From positions 1 to 38,200 of the forward strand of contig VGXK01000001.1 of NCBI GenBank assembly GCA_016873355.1: a stretch of 38,200 nt of DNA, given 5' to 3'. Source of the DNA: Phycisphaerae bacterium (lineage in GTDB: Bacteria > Planctomycetota > Phycisphaerae > Phycisphaerales > SM1A02). This document shows, in pieces, positions 14,116 to 21,826 of the stretch. Numbering within the stretch: the first letter of the stretch is position 1; each line of letters opens with the position of its first letter. The position numbers were made by a program, and so were the translations under genes. The notes beneath the pieces were generated by a model. That model was not told where the DNA came from. It saw only the letters and a program-made list of their open reading frames with translations, and did not search any database.

Positions 14116-15348
14116 ATGTCCGTCGAGTTCCGACACGCCGCGCTCCCGAACGGTCTGACGGTCATCGCCGAGGTGGACGGCGACGCGCACACGGCCGCCG
14201 CCGGTTTCTTCGTGCGCACCGGCGCCCGCGACGAGTCGCGCGAGCTCATGGGGGTGTCGCACTTCCTCGAGCACATGATGTTCAAGGGCAGCGAGCGGCT
14301 CGGCGCCGAAGCGGTGAACGAGGCGTTCGACTCGATCGGCGCCGACCACAACGCGTTCACGTCGTCCGAACTCACCGCGTTCCATGCGCACGTGCTGCCC
14401 GATCGCTTCGACGAAGCCGTCGACACGCTCGCCGAGATCATGCGGCCGGCGCTTCGCACCGCCGACTTCGACGAGGAGAAGGGCGTCATCCTCGAAGAGA
14501 TCGCCATGTACGAGGACAACCCCTTCTGGCGTCTCTACGAGGCGGCGATGGATCGGTACTACGGCGATCATCCGCTCGGCCATCGCGTGCTCGGCACGCG
14601 CGACACGATCACCGCGCTCTCGCGCGATTCGATGCGGGAGTACTTCGAGCATCGATACTCCGCCGACAACACGGTCGTGGCGGCGGCGGGGCGCGTCGAC
14701 TTCGACGCGCTCGTGGCGCGGATCGGCGAGCGCTGCGGATCGTGGAAGCGGACCGGTGCGGTGCGCACGCATCGGCCGTTCGAACCCAGGGCGCTCTTGC
14801 TCCGAGACCGACATCCGAGCGCGCACCGCTCCTATCTGATGTTCGCGGCTCCGGCGCCGCCCTTCGAGGATCCGCGCCGCTACGCGGCCGCGGTGGCCAT
14901 GCAGATCCTGGGCGACGGCGAAGGCTCCCGCTTCCACTGGGCGCTCGTCGACACCGGCATCGCCGAAGAAGCCGACGCCAGCTACGACCCGCGCGACGGA
15001 CTCGGCCTCTTCATGATGAATGCCGCATGCCCCACCGACGCCGCGGACGAGGTGGAGCGCATCGTGCGCGAGCAGATCACGGCGCTTCGCGACTCGCTCG
15101 ATGAAGGCGACCTGCTCCGCGCCAAGCGCAAGATCGCCACTGCGATCGCGCTGGCGGGCGAGCGTCCTGCCGGGCGCATGCAGCGAATCGGCGTGCTCTG
15201 GACGATGCGCGGAATGCACCGAACGCTCGAGCAGGAAACCGAGGAGATCGAGCGGCTCGCGCTCGACGATCTGCGATCCTGCCTCGACGCCTTTCCGCCC
15301 GCGCCGTTGCTGGCGGCGCGGCTGGAACCGGAACAGACCAGCCGCTGA
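14116..15348 (+). CDS. M16-family zinc protease (processing peptidase-like)
   Basis: The product is 410 aa with the inverted zinc motif HFLEH at residues 49-53 (H49, E52 catalytic, H53) and the third ligand E128 in ILEEIAMYEDNP, so the enzyme should be active. It has the two-domain length of bacterial processing peptidases such as PqqL/YmxG relatives, with the second half starting near residue 215 (LLLRDRHPSAHRSYLMFAAPAP) and an Arg-rich substrate region (ERPAGRMQRIG). There is no signal peptide, so it is likely cytoplasmic and degrades short peptides. No partner M16 subunit gene lies nearby. The ATG directly begins the domain (MSVEFRHAALPNGLTVI). It converges on the HDOD gene with 51 bp between the stops. 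Confidence 0.92.
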   Translation: MSVEFRHAALPNGLTVIAEVDGDAHTAAAGFFVRTGARDESRELMGVSHFLEHMMFKGSERLGAEAVNEAFDSIGADHNAFTSSELTAFHAHVLPDRFDEAVDTLAEIMRPALRTADFDEEKGVILEEIAMYEDNPFWRLYEAAMDRYYGDHPLGHRVLGTRDTITALSRDSMREYFEHRYSADNTVVAAAGRVDFDALVARIGERCGSWKRTGAVRTHRPFEPRALLLRDRHPSAHRSYLMFAAPAPPFEDPRRYAAAVAMQILGDGEGSRFHWALVDTGIAEEADASYDPRDGLGLFMMNAACPTDAADEVERIVREQITALRDSLDEGDLLRAKRKIATAIALAGERPAGRMQRIGVLWTMRGMHRTLEQETEEIERLALDDLRSCLDAFPPAPLLAARLEPEQTSR

Positions 15349-15399
15349 TCGCTCGCGGCGCGCCGGCGTTCGTACAGGCACCGCTCGGCATCGCCGGCT

Positions 15400-16848
15400 T
15401 CAGCGAATCTGCTCCGCCGCCGTCATCGGATCGTGCGCCGGCTTGAAGATCCCCACGCGATTGCGTCCGCCTCGCTGCGCGGCGGAGAGCGCCAGCATCG
15501 CGGCTCGCACGAGCGCGTCGGGGGAGTCGAACCGGGCGGCGCCGTGCACGGCCACGCCCGCGCTGATCGTGTTCGGCTCGCGGCTCCGCGTTGCCGGGAC
15601 CGTTCGCTCGCAATCGCGCCGAACTCGTTCCGCGAGCTTCATGGCCTCCCGTGCGCCGGCGGCGCCGGCTTCGACCGGAAGCACCACCGCCAGCAGCCCC
15701 TGCGAGATTCGATGCACCGACGCCGCGCTGCCTGCCGTCTCGGCGAGCCGTGCTTCGAGGCGCGCCACGGTCATCGCGTCCGGCGCCTGCCGGCGCAGCG
15801 TCGTGATCGCATCGGGCTCGATCAGGAGCAGCGCCGTGCCCCGGGCGTCCGTGGCGAGCAGATCGGCGAGCCGTCGCTCGAATCCGATCCTGTCTCCCTG
15901 CGCTTCCGCCTGCTCGGCGGCGCGGCGAGCCTCGGGATCCTGGAGCGCGCGAGCCCGATCGAGCAGCCGGTCGCCGTCGGCGCCGTCGCCGATGTCGATC
16001 TCGAGCATCGCCGCGAGTTCCGTGGCTCGCTTCCCGATCTGTTCGAGCAGCTGCCTCGCATCGCCGCCCCGCATCGCAAGCTCGCCCTCGCCGTGCCGCA
16101 GGAACGACGCCTCCGCGAACGCGCGGGCGCGGGCGTCGGTGCCGCCCGTGCCTCGCTCAGCGATTCCGGCGAGCGCCACGACGACCTCGAGCGACGGCAT
16201 GTGACGCGCCGGCTCGCGCTCGTGCGTCGCGATCGCGTTCGCGAGCTCCGGCGGAAGTCCCCAGCGCTTCGCCATCATCGCGCCGACTTCGGCGTGATCG
16301 ATTTCGAAGAAGCGCTGCTCGTCGCGGATCAGGCGCGAGTGGTCGCCCCTCGCTTCGTCCTTGACCTGAAGGTATCGGTCGCCGAAGGCGCGATACATGG
16401 AGACCATGCCGATCTCGGCGAGCAGTCCTGTGAGCTGCGCTTCGTCGGGGTCGACGCCCTTGCCGAAGCGAGCCAGCAGCCGCGCGGAGACGGCGTTGCG
16501 CACCGATCGACGCCAGTAGCTCCGCCATGGGAAGTCGATCTCTCGATCGTCGCCGCCGTCGAGCGTCCGCGCCAGCGAAAAGCCGAGCACGATCGATCGC
16601 ACGGCGCGAAGTCCGAGCAGCGTCGCGGCCTGCGAGATGTTCGCGCAGGGACGCGGCAGCGCGTAGTAGCTGCTGTTCACCGTGCGCAGAAGCCGCACGA
16701 CGAGCGCTTGATCGAGTTCGATCACTTCCGCGATCTCCGGGATCGTGGCGTGGCCGGACTCCGTGATGGAAAGAATCCGCCGCGCAACCGCCGGCATGGA
16801 CGGCAGCCGCGCTTCGGACAGAACCTCCTCGAGACGAACGTCGAGCAT
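15400..16848 (-). CDS. HDOD-domain protein with degenerate GGDEF domain
   Basis: The product is 482 aa. Residues 10-210 are an HDOD domain (LPSMPAVARRILSI, DQALVVRLLRTVNSSYYAL, GLRAVRSIVLGFSLA, EVGAMMAKRWGLP), a non-catalytic HD-related fold found in signalling proteins. A linker leads to a GGDEF-like domain (about 320-475) that keeps the C-terminal pattern ISAGVAV...ALSAAQRGGRNRVGIF but reads SQGLLAVVLP where GGDEF should be, so it cannot make cyclic-di-GMP; it may still sense GTP or cyclic-di-GMP. The ATG at 16848 follows GGAGG with 4 nt spacing. It is the last gene of the HPt-cyclase-recO operon, 20 nt after recO. Its role as a signalling adaptor is inferred. Confidence 0.85.
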   Translation of the reverse strand: MLDVRLEEVLSEARLPSMPAVARRILSITESGHATIPEIAEVIELDQALVVRLLRTVNSSYYALPRPCANISQAATLLGLRAVRSIVLGFSLARTLDGGDDREIDFPWRSYWRRSVRNAVSARLLARFGKGVDPDEAQLTGLLAEIGMVSMYRAFGDRYLQVKDEARGDHSRLIRDEQRFFEIDHAEVGAMMAKRWGLPPELANAIATHEREPARHMPSLEVVVALAGIAERGTGGTDARARAFAEASFLRHGEGELAMRGGDARQLLEQIGKRATELAAMLEIDIGDGADGDRLLDRARALQDPEARRAAEQAEAQGDRIGFERRLADLLATDARGTALLLIEPDAITTLRRQAPDAMTVARLEARLAETAGSAASVHRISQGLLAVVLPVEAGAAGAREAMKLAERVRRDCERTVPATRSREPNTISAGVAVHGAARFDSPDALVRAAMLALSAAQRGGRNRVGIFKPAHDPMTAAEQIR

Positions 16849-16868
16849 CAATCCTCCCCTTCCCCCGA

Positions 16869-17663
16869 TCAGATCGGGCGAGGTCCGGATCGCGTTGAGC
16901 GTCCCAGGAGATTTCCGAAGAGATGGGTGAGCGTGGGAGGTTCCATCTGCAGCGTCTCGCGCAGGTGGGCCGCGAGCAGGCGATTCGCCCGATCGAGCGT
17001 CTCGAGCGGCGCCGACGACACGCCGTCGGCGCCCGAGTTCACGCGCCGAAGCAACTCGAGCGTCTCGCGTCGCACGCGCCAGCCGTGCTCGGGCTCGATC
17101 TCGGTGAATCCGCCGCTGCGCGGGTCGAACCAGAGCGTCGCCGCACGGCCTTCCGCGTCGAGCGCGGGCTGCACGCCCGTCTCCTGGAGCAGACGCCACT
17201 GGAAACGCAGCAGCGCCTGCGCCGTCCGTGCCGCCTGTTCCGTCTGCGCCGAGACCTCCTGCGCTCGATCAGGCGACGAGCGACCGCCGACCGCGCGAAG
17301 AAGCGACGCGAACTCGTCGTAGAGGCCCGGATGCGGGTCCGCCGGCGCCACCATCCGCGCCACGAGATCGGCCGCGTAGAACGAGATGCGATTCGCCGGC
17401 AGCGAATCACGCAGTCCCGGGAAGGTCTCGAGCAGATCCCAGTCGGTGAAGGTGGCGAGCTCCGTGGTCGGCTTCACGATCACGCCGAACTCGCCGCGCG
17501 AGAGCAGGTCGATGCCGCCGCCGAAGCGCCCGCGTTCCCGGCGCGCTCCTTTCGCCAGTCCTCGCAGCACGCCGAGCGAGCGGCCGAAGACGCTCACCGT
17601 CTGGCTCGTCTCGGACCAGTCCCAATGTCGAAGGCAGATCCCCTCGTCGCGGAGGGCCGGCAT
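16869..17663 (-). CDS. recO: DNA repair protein RecO
   Basis: RecO binds single-stranded DNA and SSB and, with RecR, loads RecA at gaps. The product (264 aa) has the N-terminal OB fold with LGVLRGLAKGARRERGRFGGGIDLLSR and FGVIVK, then the helical C-terminal domain (YAADLVARMV, GLYDEFASLLRAV, LLRFQWRLLQETGVQPALD). The four-cysteine zinc site of many RecO proteins is missing; the region after QPALD reads DAEGRAATLWFDPRSGGF, so this is a zinc-less form. It sits between two signalling genes, 29 nt after the diguanylate cyclase and 20 nt before the HDOD gene, and is probably cotranscribed with them. Confidence 0.85.
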   Translation of the reverse strand: MPALRDEGICLRHWDWSETSQTVSVFGRSLGVLRGLAKGARRERGRFGGGIDLLSRGEFGVIVKPTTELATFTDWDLLETFPGLRDSLPANRISFYAADLVARMVAPADPHPGLYDEFASLLRAVGGRSSPDRAQEVSAQTEQAARTAQALLRFQWRLLQETGVQPALDAEGRAATLWFDPRSGGFTEIEPEHGWRVRRETLELLRRVNSGADGVSSAPLETLDRANRLLAAHLRETLQMEPPTLTHLFGNLLGRSTRSGPRPI

Positions 17664-17692
17664 GCCGCCATGCTACGACGAGCGCGCGGCGG

Positions 17693-18640
17693 TCAGCCGC
17701 CGGGGCCCTTGCGCTGCGTTGCGGCTTCTCGGCCGAACCGTTGGACGCAGTTCCGGCCTCGCTCCTTGGCGCGATAGAGCGCCGCGTCCGCGCACGCCAC
17801 GAGCGCCTCCTGCGACGGCGGGCCCTGCACCGACTCGAGATCGCACACGCCGAAACTCGCCGTCACCACGAGATCGCCGCTCACCGGCCACGCCTGGGAC
17901 TCGATCGCGGCGCGATGGCGCTCCGCCACTTCCGAGGCCTCGGCGACGCCCGTGTTCGGCAGGATCACGCCGAACTCCTCGCCGCCGTAGCGGCACGCGA
18001 TGTCGCTGGTGCGCCCCGACGAGAGGATCTGCGCCATGCGTTCGATCACCGTGTCGCCGAAGGGATGGCCGTACTGATCGTTGATTCGCTTGAAGCGATC
18101 CAGGTCGCACATGAGCAGCGACACCGGCTGCTTGTGGCGGATCGCCTCCGAGACCTCCTGCTGCAGGCGCTGCTCGAAGTAGCGGCGATTCCAGAGACCA
18201 CTGAGGCCGTCGATCTGCGCCTTCTGCTCGAGCATGCGGAAGAGGTGCTGCATGCGCAACGCGCTTCGCACACGCGCCCGGAGCTCCACCACTTCGAACG
18301 GCTTGGAGATGAAATCGACGGCGCCGAGATCAAGCCCGCGCACGCGATCCATCGTGTCGCCGGTGGCGCTGATGAAGATCACGGCGATCTGCTGCGTCTC
18401 CGGATCGGTCTTCAGGCGCGAGAGCACCTCGAAGCCGTCCATCTCGTCCATCTCGATGTCGAGCAGCACCACTTCGGGGTGCATCTCCCGCGCCATGCGC
18501 AGTCCTTCCGACGCCGACTGCGCGCTGAGGATCTCGATGCGCTCGTGCTGCAGCCGCACGCGCAGGAGCCGATGGATGGGCTCCGAGTCGTCGATGACCA
18601 GCAGTTTCGGAGTCGCGGGCTCGAAGACGCCGTTCCCCAT
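17693..18640 (-). CDS. Response regulator diguanylate cyclase (PleD/WspR-like)
   Basis: The product is 315 aa: a receiver domain (about 10-130) with D17/D18, phospho-acceptor D61 (LLDIEMDEMDGF) and K113 (FISKPF), then a GGDEF domain (about 140-305) with LTGL-like IDGLSGLWNRRYF, CDLDRFKRINDQYGH and the active GGEEF at 219-223. The inhibitory I-site RxxD is present at R210-D213, five residues before GGEEF. It should make cyclic-di-GMP from GTP when phosphorylated and be feedback-inhibited. The HPt protein encoded 14 nt upstream is the likely phosphodonor. The PilZ gene at 13029 may encode a reader. It starts without a clear ribosome binding site, so translation may depend on the upstream gene. 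Confidence 0.95.
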   Translation of the reverse strand: MGNGVFEPATPKLLVIDDSEPIHRLLRVRLQHERIEILSAQSASEGLRMAREMHPEVVLLDIEMDEMDGFEVLSRLKTDPETQQIAVIFISATGDTMDRVRGLDLGAVDFISKPFEVVELRARVRSALRMQHLFRMLEQKAQIDGLSGLWNRRYFEQRLQQEVSEAIRHKQPVSLLMCDLDRFKRINDQYGHPFGDTVIERMAQILSSGRTSDIACRYGGEEFGVILPNTGVAEASEVAERHRAAIESQAWPVSGDLVVTASFGVCDLESVQGPPSQEALVACADAALYRAKERGRNCVQRFGREAATQRKGPGG

Positions 18641-18654
18641 GGATCACGCGAGCC

Positions 18655-19035
18655 TCAGCCCGCCTCCGTGACGCGGGCGAGCAATGACACGAACGACTCG
18701 AAGGCGCCGCGAGCGTCGTTCGACGGAGTCGACGCTCGATCCGCTCGCGCAAGGGCCGCTTCGAGCCGGGCTGCCGACTCGCCGATCTCGCCGAATCCGT
18801 AGCCTCCGGCGGCGCCCTTCATCTGATGCGCGATCGTCCGGACGCGGACCCGATCTCCGGAGCTCCACGCCTGTCGCAGTTCGTGCAATCGGTTCGGAAC
18901 TTCGGCGACGAAGAACGCCACGATCTCGCGCATCTCCGGATCATCGGCGAAACGACTGCGGATGGGGTCGGCGGTCATCGCGGCGCCATTGTCCATGACG
19001 ACTCGATGATCGCTCGGCGGGTTGTGGTCGATCAA
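18655..19035 (-). CDS. Histidine phosphotransfer (HPt) protein, TTG start
   Basis: The product is 126 aa, one HPt four-helix bundle with phospho-accepting H70 in IAHQMKGAAGGYGF and the first helix MREIVAFFVAEVPNRLHELRQ. It should relay phosphate from a hybrid histidine kinase, not in this window, to a receiver, most simply the cyclase encoded 14 nt downstream. The start chosen is TTG at 19035 because a full GGAGGAG (minus strand, 19048-19042) lies 6 nt before it. In-frame ATGs at 18996 and 18978 have no ribosome binding site; using either would remove 13 or 19 residues before the domain. It is the first gene of a four-gene minus-strand operon. Confidence 0.87.
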   Translation of the reverse strand: MIDHNPPSDHRVVMDNGAAMTADPIRSRFADDPEMREIVAFFVAEVPNRLHELRQAWSSGDRVRVRTIAHQMKGAAGGYGFGEIGESAARLEAALARADRASTPSNDARGAFESFVSLLARVTEAG

Positions 19036-19166
19036 TGCACGCTCCTCCACTCGACCCCGGAATCTCCGATCCGCCGCGGGGCCCTCCAAGGGACATTGTG
19101 GCAGAAGGCACGACCGAAGGTGGGTCTGGACCGGGAACGCGTTCGAGTCGGCCCCTGCAAGCGGTT

Positions 19167-19184
19167 CGACGGCGATCGCCGTCG
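19167..19184. promoter_or_regulatory. 18-bp perfect palindrome in the HPt/RNase Z divergent region
   Basis: The sequence CGACGGCGATCGCCGTCG reads the same on both strands. It lies 132 nt upstream of the HPt start and 32 nt upstream of the TACACT box of the RNase Z-like gene, a plausible operator place. GCGATCGC is common in this genome, so part of the symmetry may be chance. The 240-bp gap around it holds no open frame that looks like a gene. Confidence 0.35.
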
Positions 19185-19215
19185 TGCGCCAATCGCGGGC
19201 CTTCACGCGACGCCC

Positions 19216-19221
19216 TACACT
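19216..19221 (+). promoter_or_regulatory. -10-like box TACACT upstream of the RNase Z-like gene
   Basis: TACACT in CCCTACACTCGG repeats the string before the M16 gene (14103). A transcript from here would have a leader of about 48 nt carrying the AGGAG that precedes GTG 19276. No clear -35 box is seen at 16-18 nt. Confidence 0.35.
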
Positions 19222-19275
19222 CGGATCGTTCTTCTTCGCCCCGCCGCACGAAAGTGCTGCGTCAGGAGCTTTCCC

Positions 19276-20256
19276 GTGATTCCCAAGCCTCCGCCCCGCG
19301 AGGGGCAGCTCGGCTTCATCTACTCGCCGCCGTACCGCATCCAGGGAATCTCGATCGCCGGCGAACAGACGGCGATCCACTGCCCCGAACTCGATCTCGC
19401 CTTCGACGTGGGACTCTGCCCGCGTCCGGTGCTCACCGCGTCGATCGTGGCGCTTTCGCACGCGCACATGGATCACTCGGCGGGCATTCCGTACTACTTC
19501 AGCCAGCGCACCTTCCAGAAGCTCGGCACGGGGCACGTGGTCTGCCATCCCGAGCTCGAAGCGCCGCTTCGCCAGATGATGGCCGGGTGGATCGATCTGG
19601 AGCGACAGCGCACGCCGCATGAGATCACGGCGCTGGCGCCCGATGCGTCGATGAGGATCCGCCCGAATCTGCTGCTCCGCGCAATCGAAGTGAGCCACAC
19701 CGGGCCGAGCCTGGGCTTCTGCGCCGTGGAGACGCGAAGCAAGCTGCGCCCCGAGTTCCGCGACCTCCCGCAGGAACGGCTGCGCGAGCTGCGCCTGGGC
19801 GGCACGGCGATCACGCACGCCGTGGAGATCCCGCTCGTGGCGTACACCGGCGACACGGAGATCGGCCCGTGTCTCTTCCGCGACGAATTCGCGCAGGCGG
19901 GAATCGTGGTCACGGAATGCACGTTCTTCGAGGCGGAACATCGAGATCGCGCCAAGGTCGGCAAGCACCTGCACGTGGAAGACCTCAAGACGCTGCTGAA
20001 GGCATGGAGCGCTCGCGACGTGGTCGTGGTGCACGTGTCGCGGCGCACGAACCTGGCGTTCGCGCGCGAGCGCCTGCGCGAAGTCTGCGGCGACGACGCG
20101 GAGCGCGTGCATCTGCTCATGGATCATCGCGCGAACCGCGCGCGATTCGAGCGTCAGCAGGCCGAGAGCGAATCCTCCGTCGCTGTCAAGGGGGAGTCCG
20201 ATGCGTCGTCGTCGAGCGAACCGCGCGACGAGGATCGCGCGTTGAATTCCGGTTGA
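19276..20256 (+). CDS. RNase Z-like metallo-beta-lactamase fold hydrolase
   Basis: The product is 326 aa. The metal-binding motif is SHAHMDH (H62, H64, D66, H67), with further ligands H141 (SHTGPSLG), D193 (YTGDTE) and H231 or H233 (KHLH), all in the order of the tRNase Z/ElaC family, which cuts the 3' trailer from tRNA precursors. The exosite arm of true RNase Z is not obvious and motifs differ enough that another phosphodiesterase role is possible. The GTG start at 19276 is chosen because AGGAG lies 7 nt before it and the protein then starts MIPKPPPREGQLGFIY. The last 30 residues are a Ser/Asp/Glu-rich tail. The stop codon lies inside the -35 box of the dnaA promoter. Confidence 0.83.
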   Translation: MIPKPPPREGQLGFIYSPPYRIQGISIAGEQTAIHCPELDLAFDVGLCPRPVLTASIVALSHAHMDHSAGIPYYFSQRTFQKLGTGHVVCHPELEAPLRQMMAGWIDLERQRTPHEITALAPDASMRIRPNLLLRAIEVSHTGPSLGFCAVETRSKLRPEFRDLPQERLRELRLGGTAITHAVEIPLVAYTGDTEIGPCLFRDEFAQAGIVVTECTFFEAEHRDRAKVGKHLHVEDLKTLLKAWSARDVVVVHVSRRTNLAFARERLREVCGDDAERVHLLMDHRANRARFERQQAESESSVAVKGESDASSSSEPRDEDRALNSG

Positions 20257-20281
20257 CGGCCCTCGGAACTCGCTCTACATT
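20253..20281 (+). promoter_or_regulatory. Sigma70-type promoter of dnaA
   Basis: TTGACG (20253-20258) and TACATT (20276-20281) are 17 nt apart, the best match to a housekeeping promoter in the window. The start point would be near 20288, giving a dnaA leader of about 180 nt. The -35 box overlaps the stop codon of the upstream gene. No DnaA box is seen next to it, so autoregulation through this promoter is not supported by sequence. Confidence 0.65.
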
Positions 20282-20467
20282 GCCGCCCGTCGAACTCACG
20301 CTCCCGCGCTGGTGGGCACTCGTGCGAGAGCTTGTGCGGAACTGGGTTGAACGGTTCGAATGCTTGGCTTCGCAGTGCGCCGACGCGCCTGCGGATTCTT
20401 TGGTGGGCGGAGTCGGTGTGTTCAGGCTGCCCGTGAGCACGCGGACGATTCCCGTGGAAGGGCGCGC

Positions 20468-21826
20468 ATGTCGCGAGCGGACCGTGAACTGCGGGACGGC
20501 ATTCTGGCGTACCTGCGGAAGCACCATTCCGGGCTCTGCCGCCACTGGTTCGACGACATCTCGGTGATCGGGATCGAGGGAGGCGTGCTGCGGCTCGTCA
20601 TGGAGGACGAGGTTCGACGCCGCTATCTGCAGCGCAGCGCGGCGCCGGCATTCGCGGAGGCGGCGCAGACGGTGACTGGGCGCCTGCTTGCCGTGCGATT
20701 CCTCGCGTCGAAGACGGGCTCGCCCGCCATCGATCGCGCCGACGGCACGAACGCGGACGGCTCGGAGCCGCCGGTGTCGCTCGACGACCAGATGATCCTG
20801 AGCCCCGACTTCAGCTTCGATCAGTTCGTGATGGGGCCGGAGAATCGGCTGGCGCATGCGGCGGCGCAGGCGGTGGCCGACCGGCCGGGGCGTGCGTACA
20901 ACCCGTTCGTCATCCACGGAGGCGTCGGACTTGGAAAGACGCACCTCCTTCAGGCCGTCTGCCAGGCGGTGCTTTCGCGCCAGCCATCGACGCGGGTGAC
21001 CTACATCAACTGCAGCACGTTCATCGACGCCTTCCACGACTGCGTGAAGGCCGGCCGCATGCCGGAGTTCCGCAACCGCTTCCGCATGGTCGACATGCTC
21101 GTCATCGACGACGTGCACCTCCTGTCGCGACACGAGCAGACGCAGGAGGAGTTCTTCCACACCTTCAACGCGCTGCACCAGGCCGGCAAGCAGATCATCC
21201 TGAGCGCCGATTCGATCCCGAACGAGATTCCGGCGCTGACCGAGCGGCTGGTCAGCCGGTTCAACTCGGGGCTGGTGGCGCGGGTCGATCGACCGGGATT
21301 CGAAACGAGAGTGGCGATCGTCAAGGCCAAGGCGCAACTCCACCAATTGACATTGCCGGAGGACGTGCCCGCATATGTCGCGGCTCGGGTGGCCTCGAAC
21401 ATCCGCGAGCTCGAGGGGGCGCTCGCGAGATTGCGGGCGCTGGCGCTGGCCACCGCGCGGCCGATCGACCTCGATCTCGCGAAGTTGGCGCTCGCCGACG
21501 AAGGGCGCCCCGACGACGAGCGCAGCCCCTCGATCCAGACGATCCTCGAAGCGGTGGTCCGCTACTACAACCTGCGGCTGGCGGACCTGCTCGGCAAGCG
21601 CCGGCACAAGTCCGTGGCATTGCCGCGGCAGGTGGCCATGTGGCTTGCGCGACGGCACACGCGGCACAGCCTGGAGGAGATCGGCGGCCACCTGGGCGGC
21701 CGTGATCACAGCACGGTGCTGCACGCGGTGCGGACGGTCGATCACCGCCGCGAACGCGATCCAACCCTGTCGAGCGACGTGGCCCGGCTCGAGCGATCGC
21801 TCGAGCGGCGGCACGCCACCGAGTGA
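20468..21826 (+). CDS. dnaA: Chromosomal replication initiator protein DnaA
   Basis: DnaA binds oriC and opens the DNA for replication. The product is 452 aa: domain I at about 1-80 (LRKHHSGLCRHWFDDISVIGI), a short domain II, the AAA+ domain III with Walker A GGVGLGKT at 151-158 and Walker B LVIDDVHLL at 211-219, and domain IV with the DNA-contact signature GGRDHSTVLHAV at 410-421. The start ATG 20468 follows GGAAGG; an in-frame ATG at 20360 would add 36 residues unlike DnaA and is rejected. The leader of about 180 nt between promoter and start could be regulatory. dnaN is not adjacent; the oriC candidate is immediately downstream. Confidence 0.97.
   Translation: MSRADRELRDGILAYLRKHHSGLCRHWFDDISVIGIEGGVLRLVMEDEVRRRYLQRSAAPAFAEAAQTVTGRLLAVRFLASKTGSPAIDRADGTNADGSEPPVSLDDQMILSPDFSFDQFVMGPENRLAHAAAQAVADRPGRAYNPFVIHGGVGLGKTHLLQAVCQAVLSRQPSTRVTYINCSTFIDAFHDCVKAGRMPEFRNRFRMVDMLVIDDVHLLSRHEQTQEEFFHTFNALHQAGKQIILSADSIPNEIPALTERLVSRFNSGLVARVDRPGFETRVAIVKAKAQLHQLTLPEDVPAYVAARVASNIRELEGALARLRALALATARPIDLDLAKLALADEGRPDDERSPSIQTILEAVVRYYNLRLADLLGKRRHKSVALPRQVAMWLARRHTRHSLEEIGGHLGGRDHSTVLHAVRTVDHRRERDPTLSSDVARLERSLERRHATE
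21787..21806. repeat. 20-bp perfect palindrome at the 3' end of dnaA
   Basis: GCTCGAGCGATCGCTCGAGC is a perfect palindrome centred on GCGATCGC inside codons for RLERSLER of DnaA. Coding constraint explains part of it (two LER repeats around a central Ser). Its position 70 nt from the first DnaA box is the reason to record it. Confidence 0.4.

Noticed and set aside
15349..15399. GCCGGCG/CGCCGGC inverted repeat as a bidirectional terminator between the M16 and HDOD genes
   Set aside because: The 7-bp stem has a 23-nt loop and no T-run on either side, so it is not convincing in DNA this GC-rich.
20345..20385. tRNA T-arm-like GGTTCGAAT upstream of dnaA
   Set aside because: The flanking 5-nt segments do not pair and no acceptor, D or anticodon arms can be formed around it.
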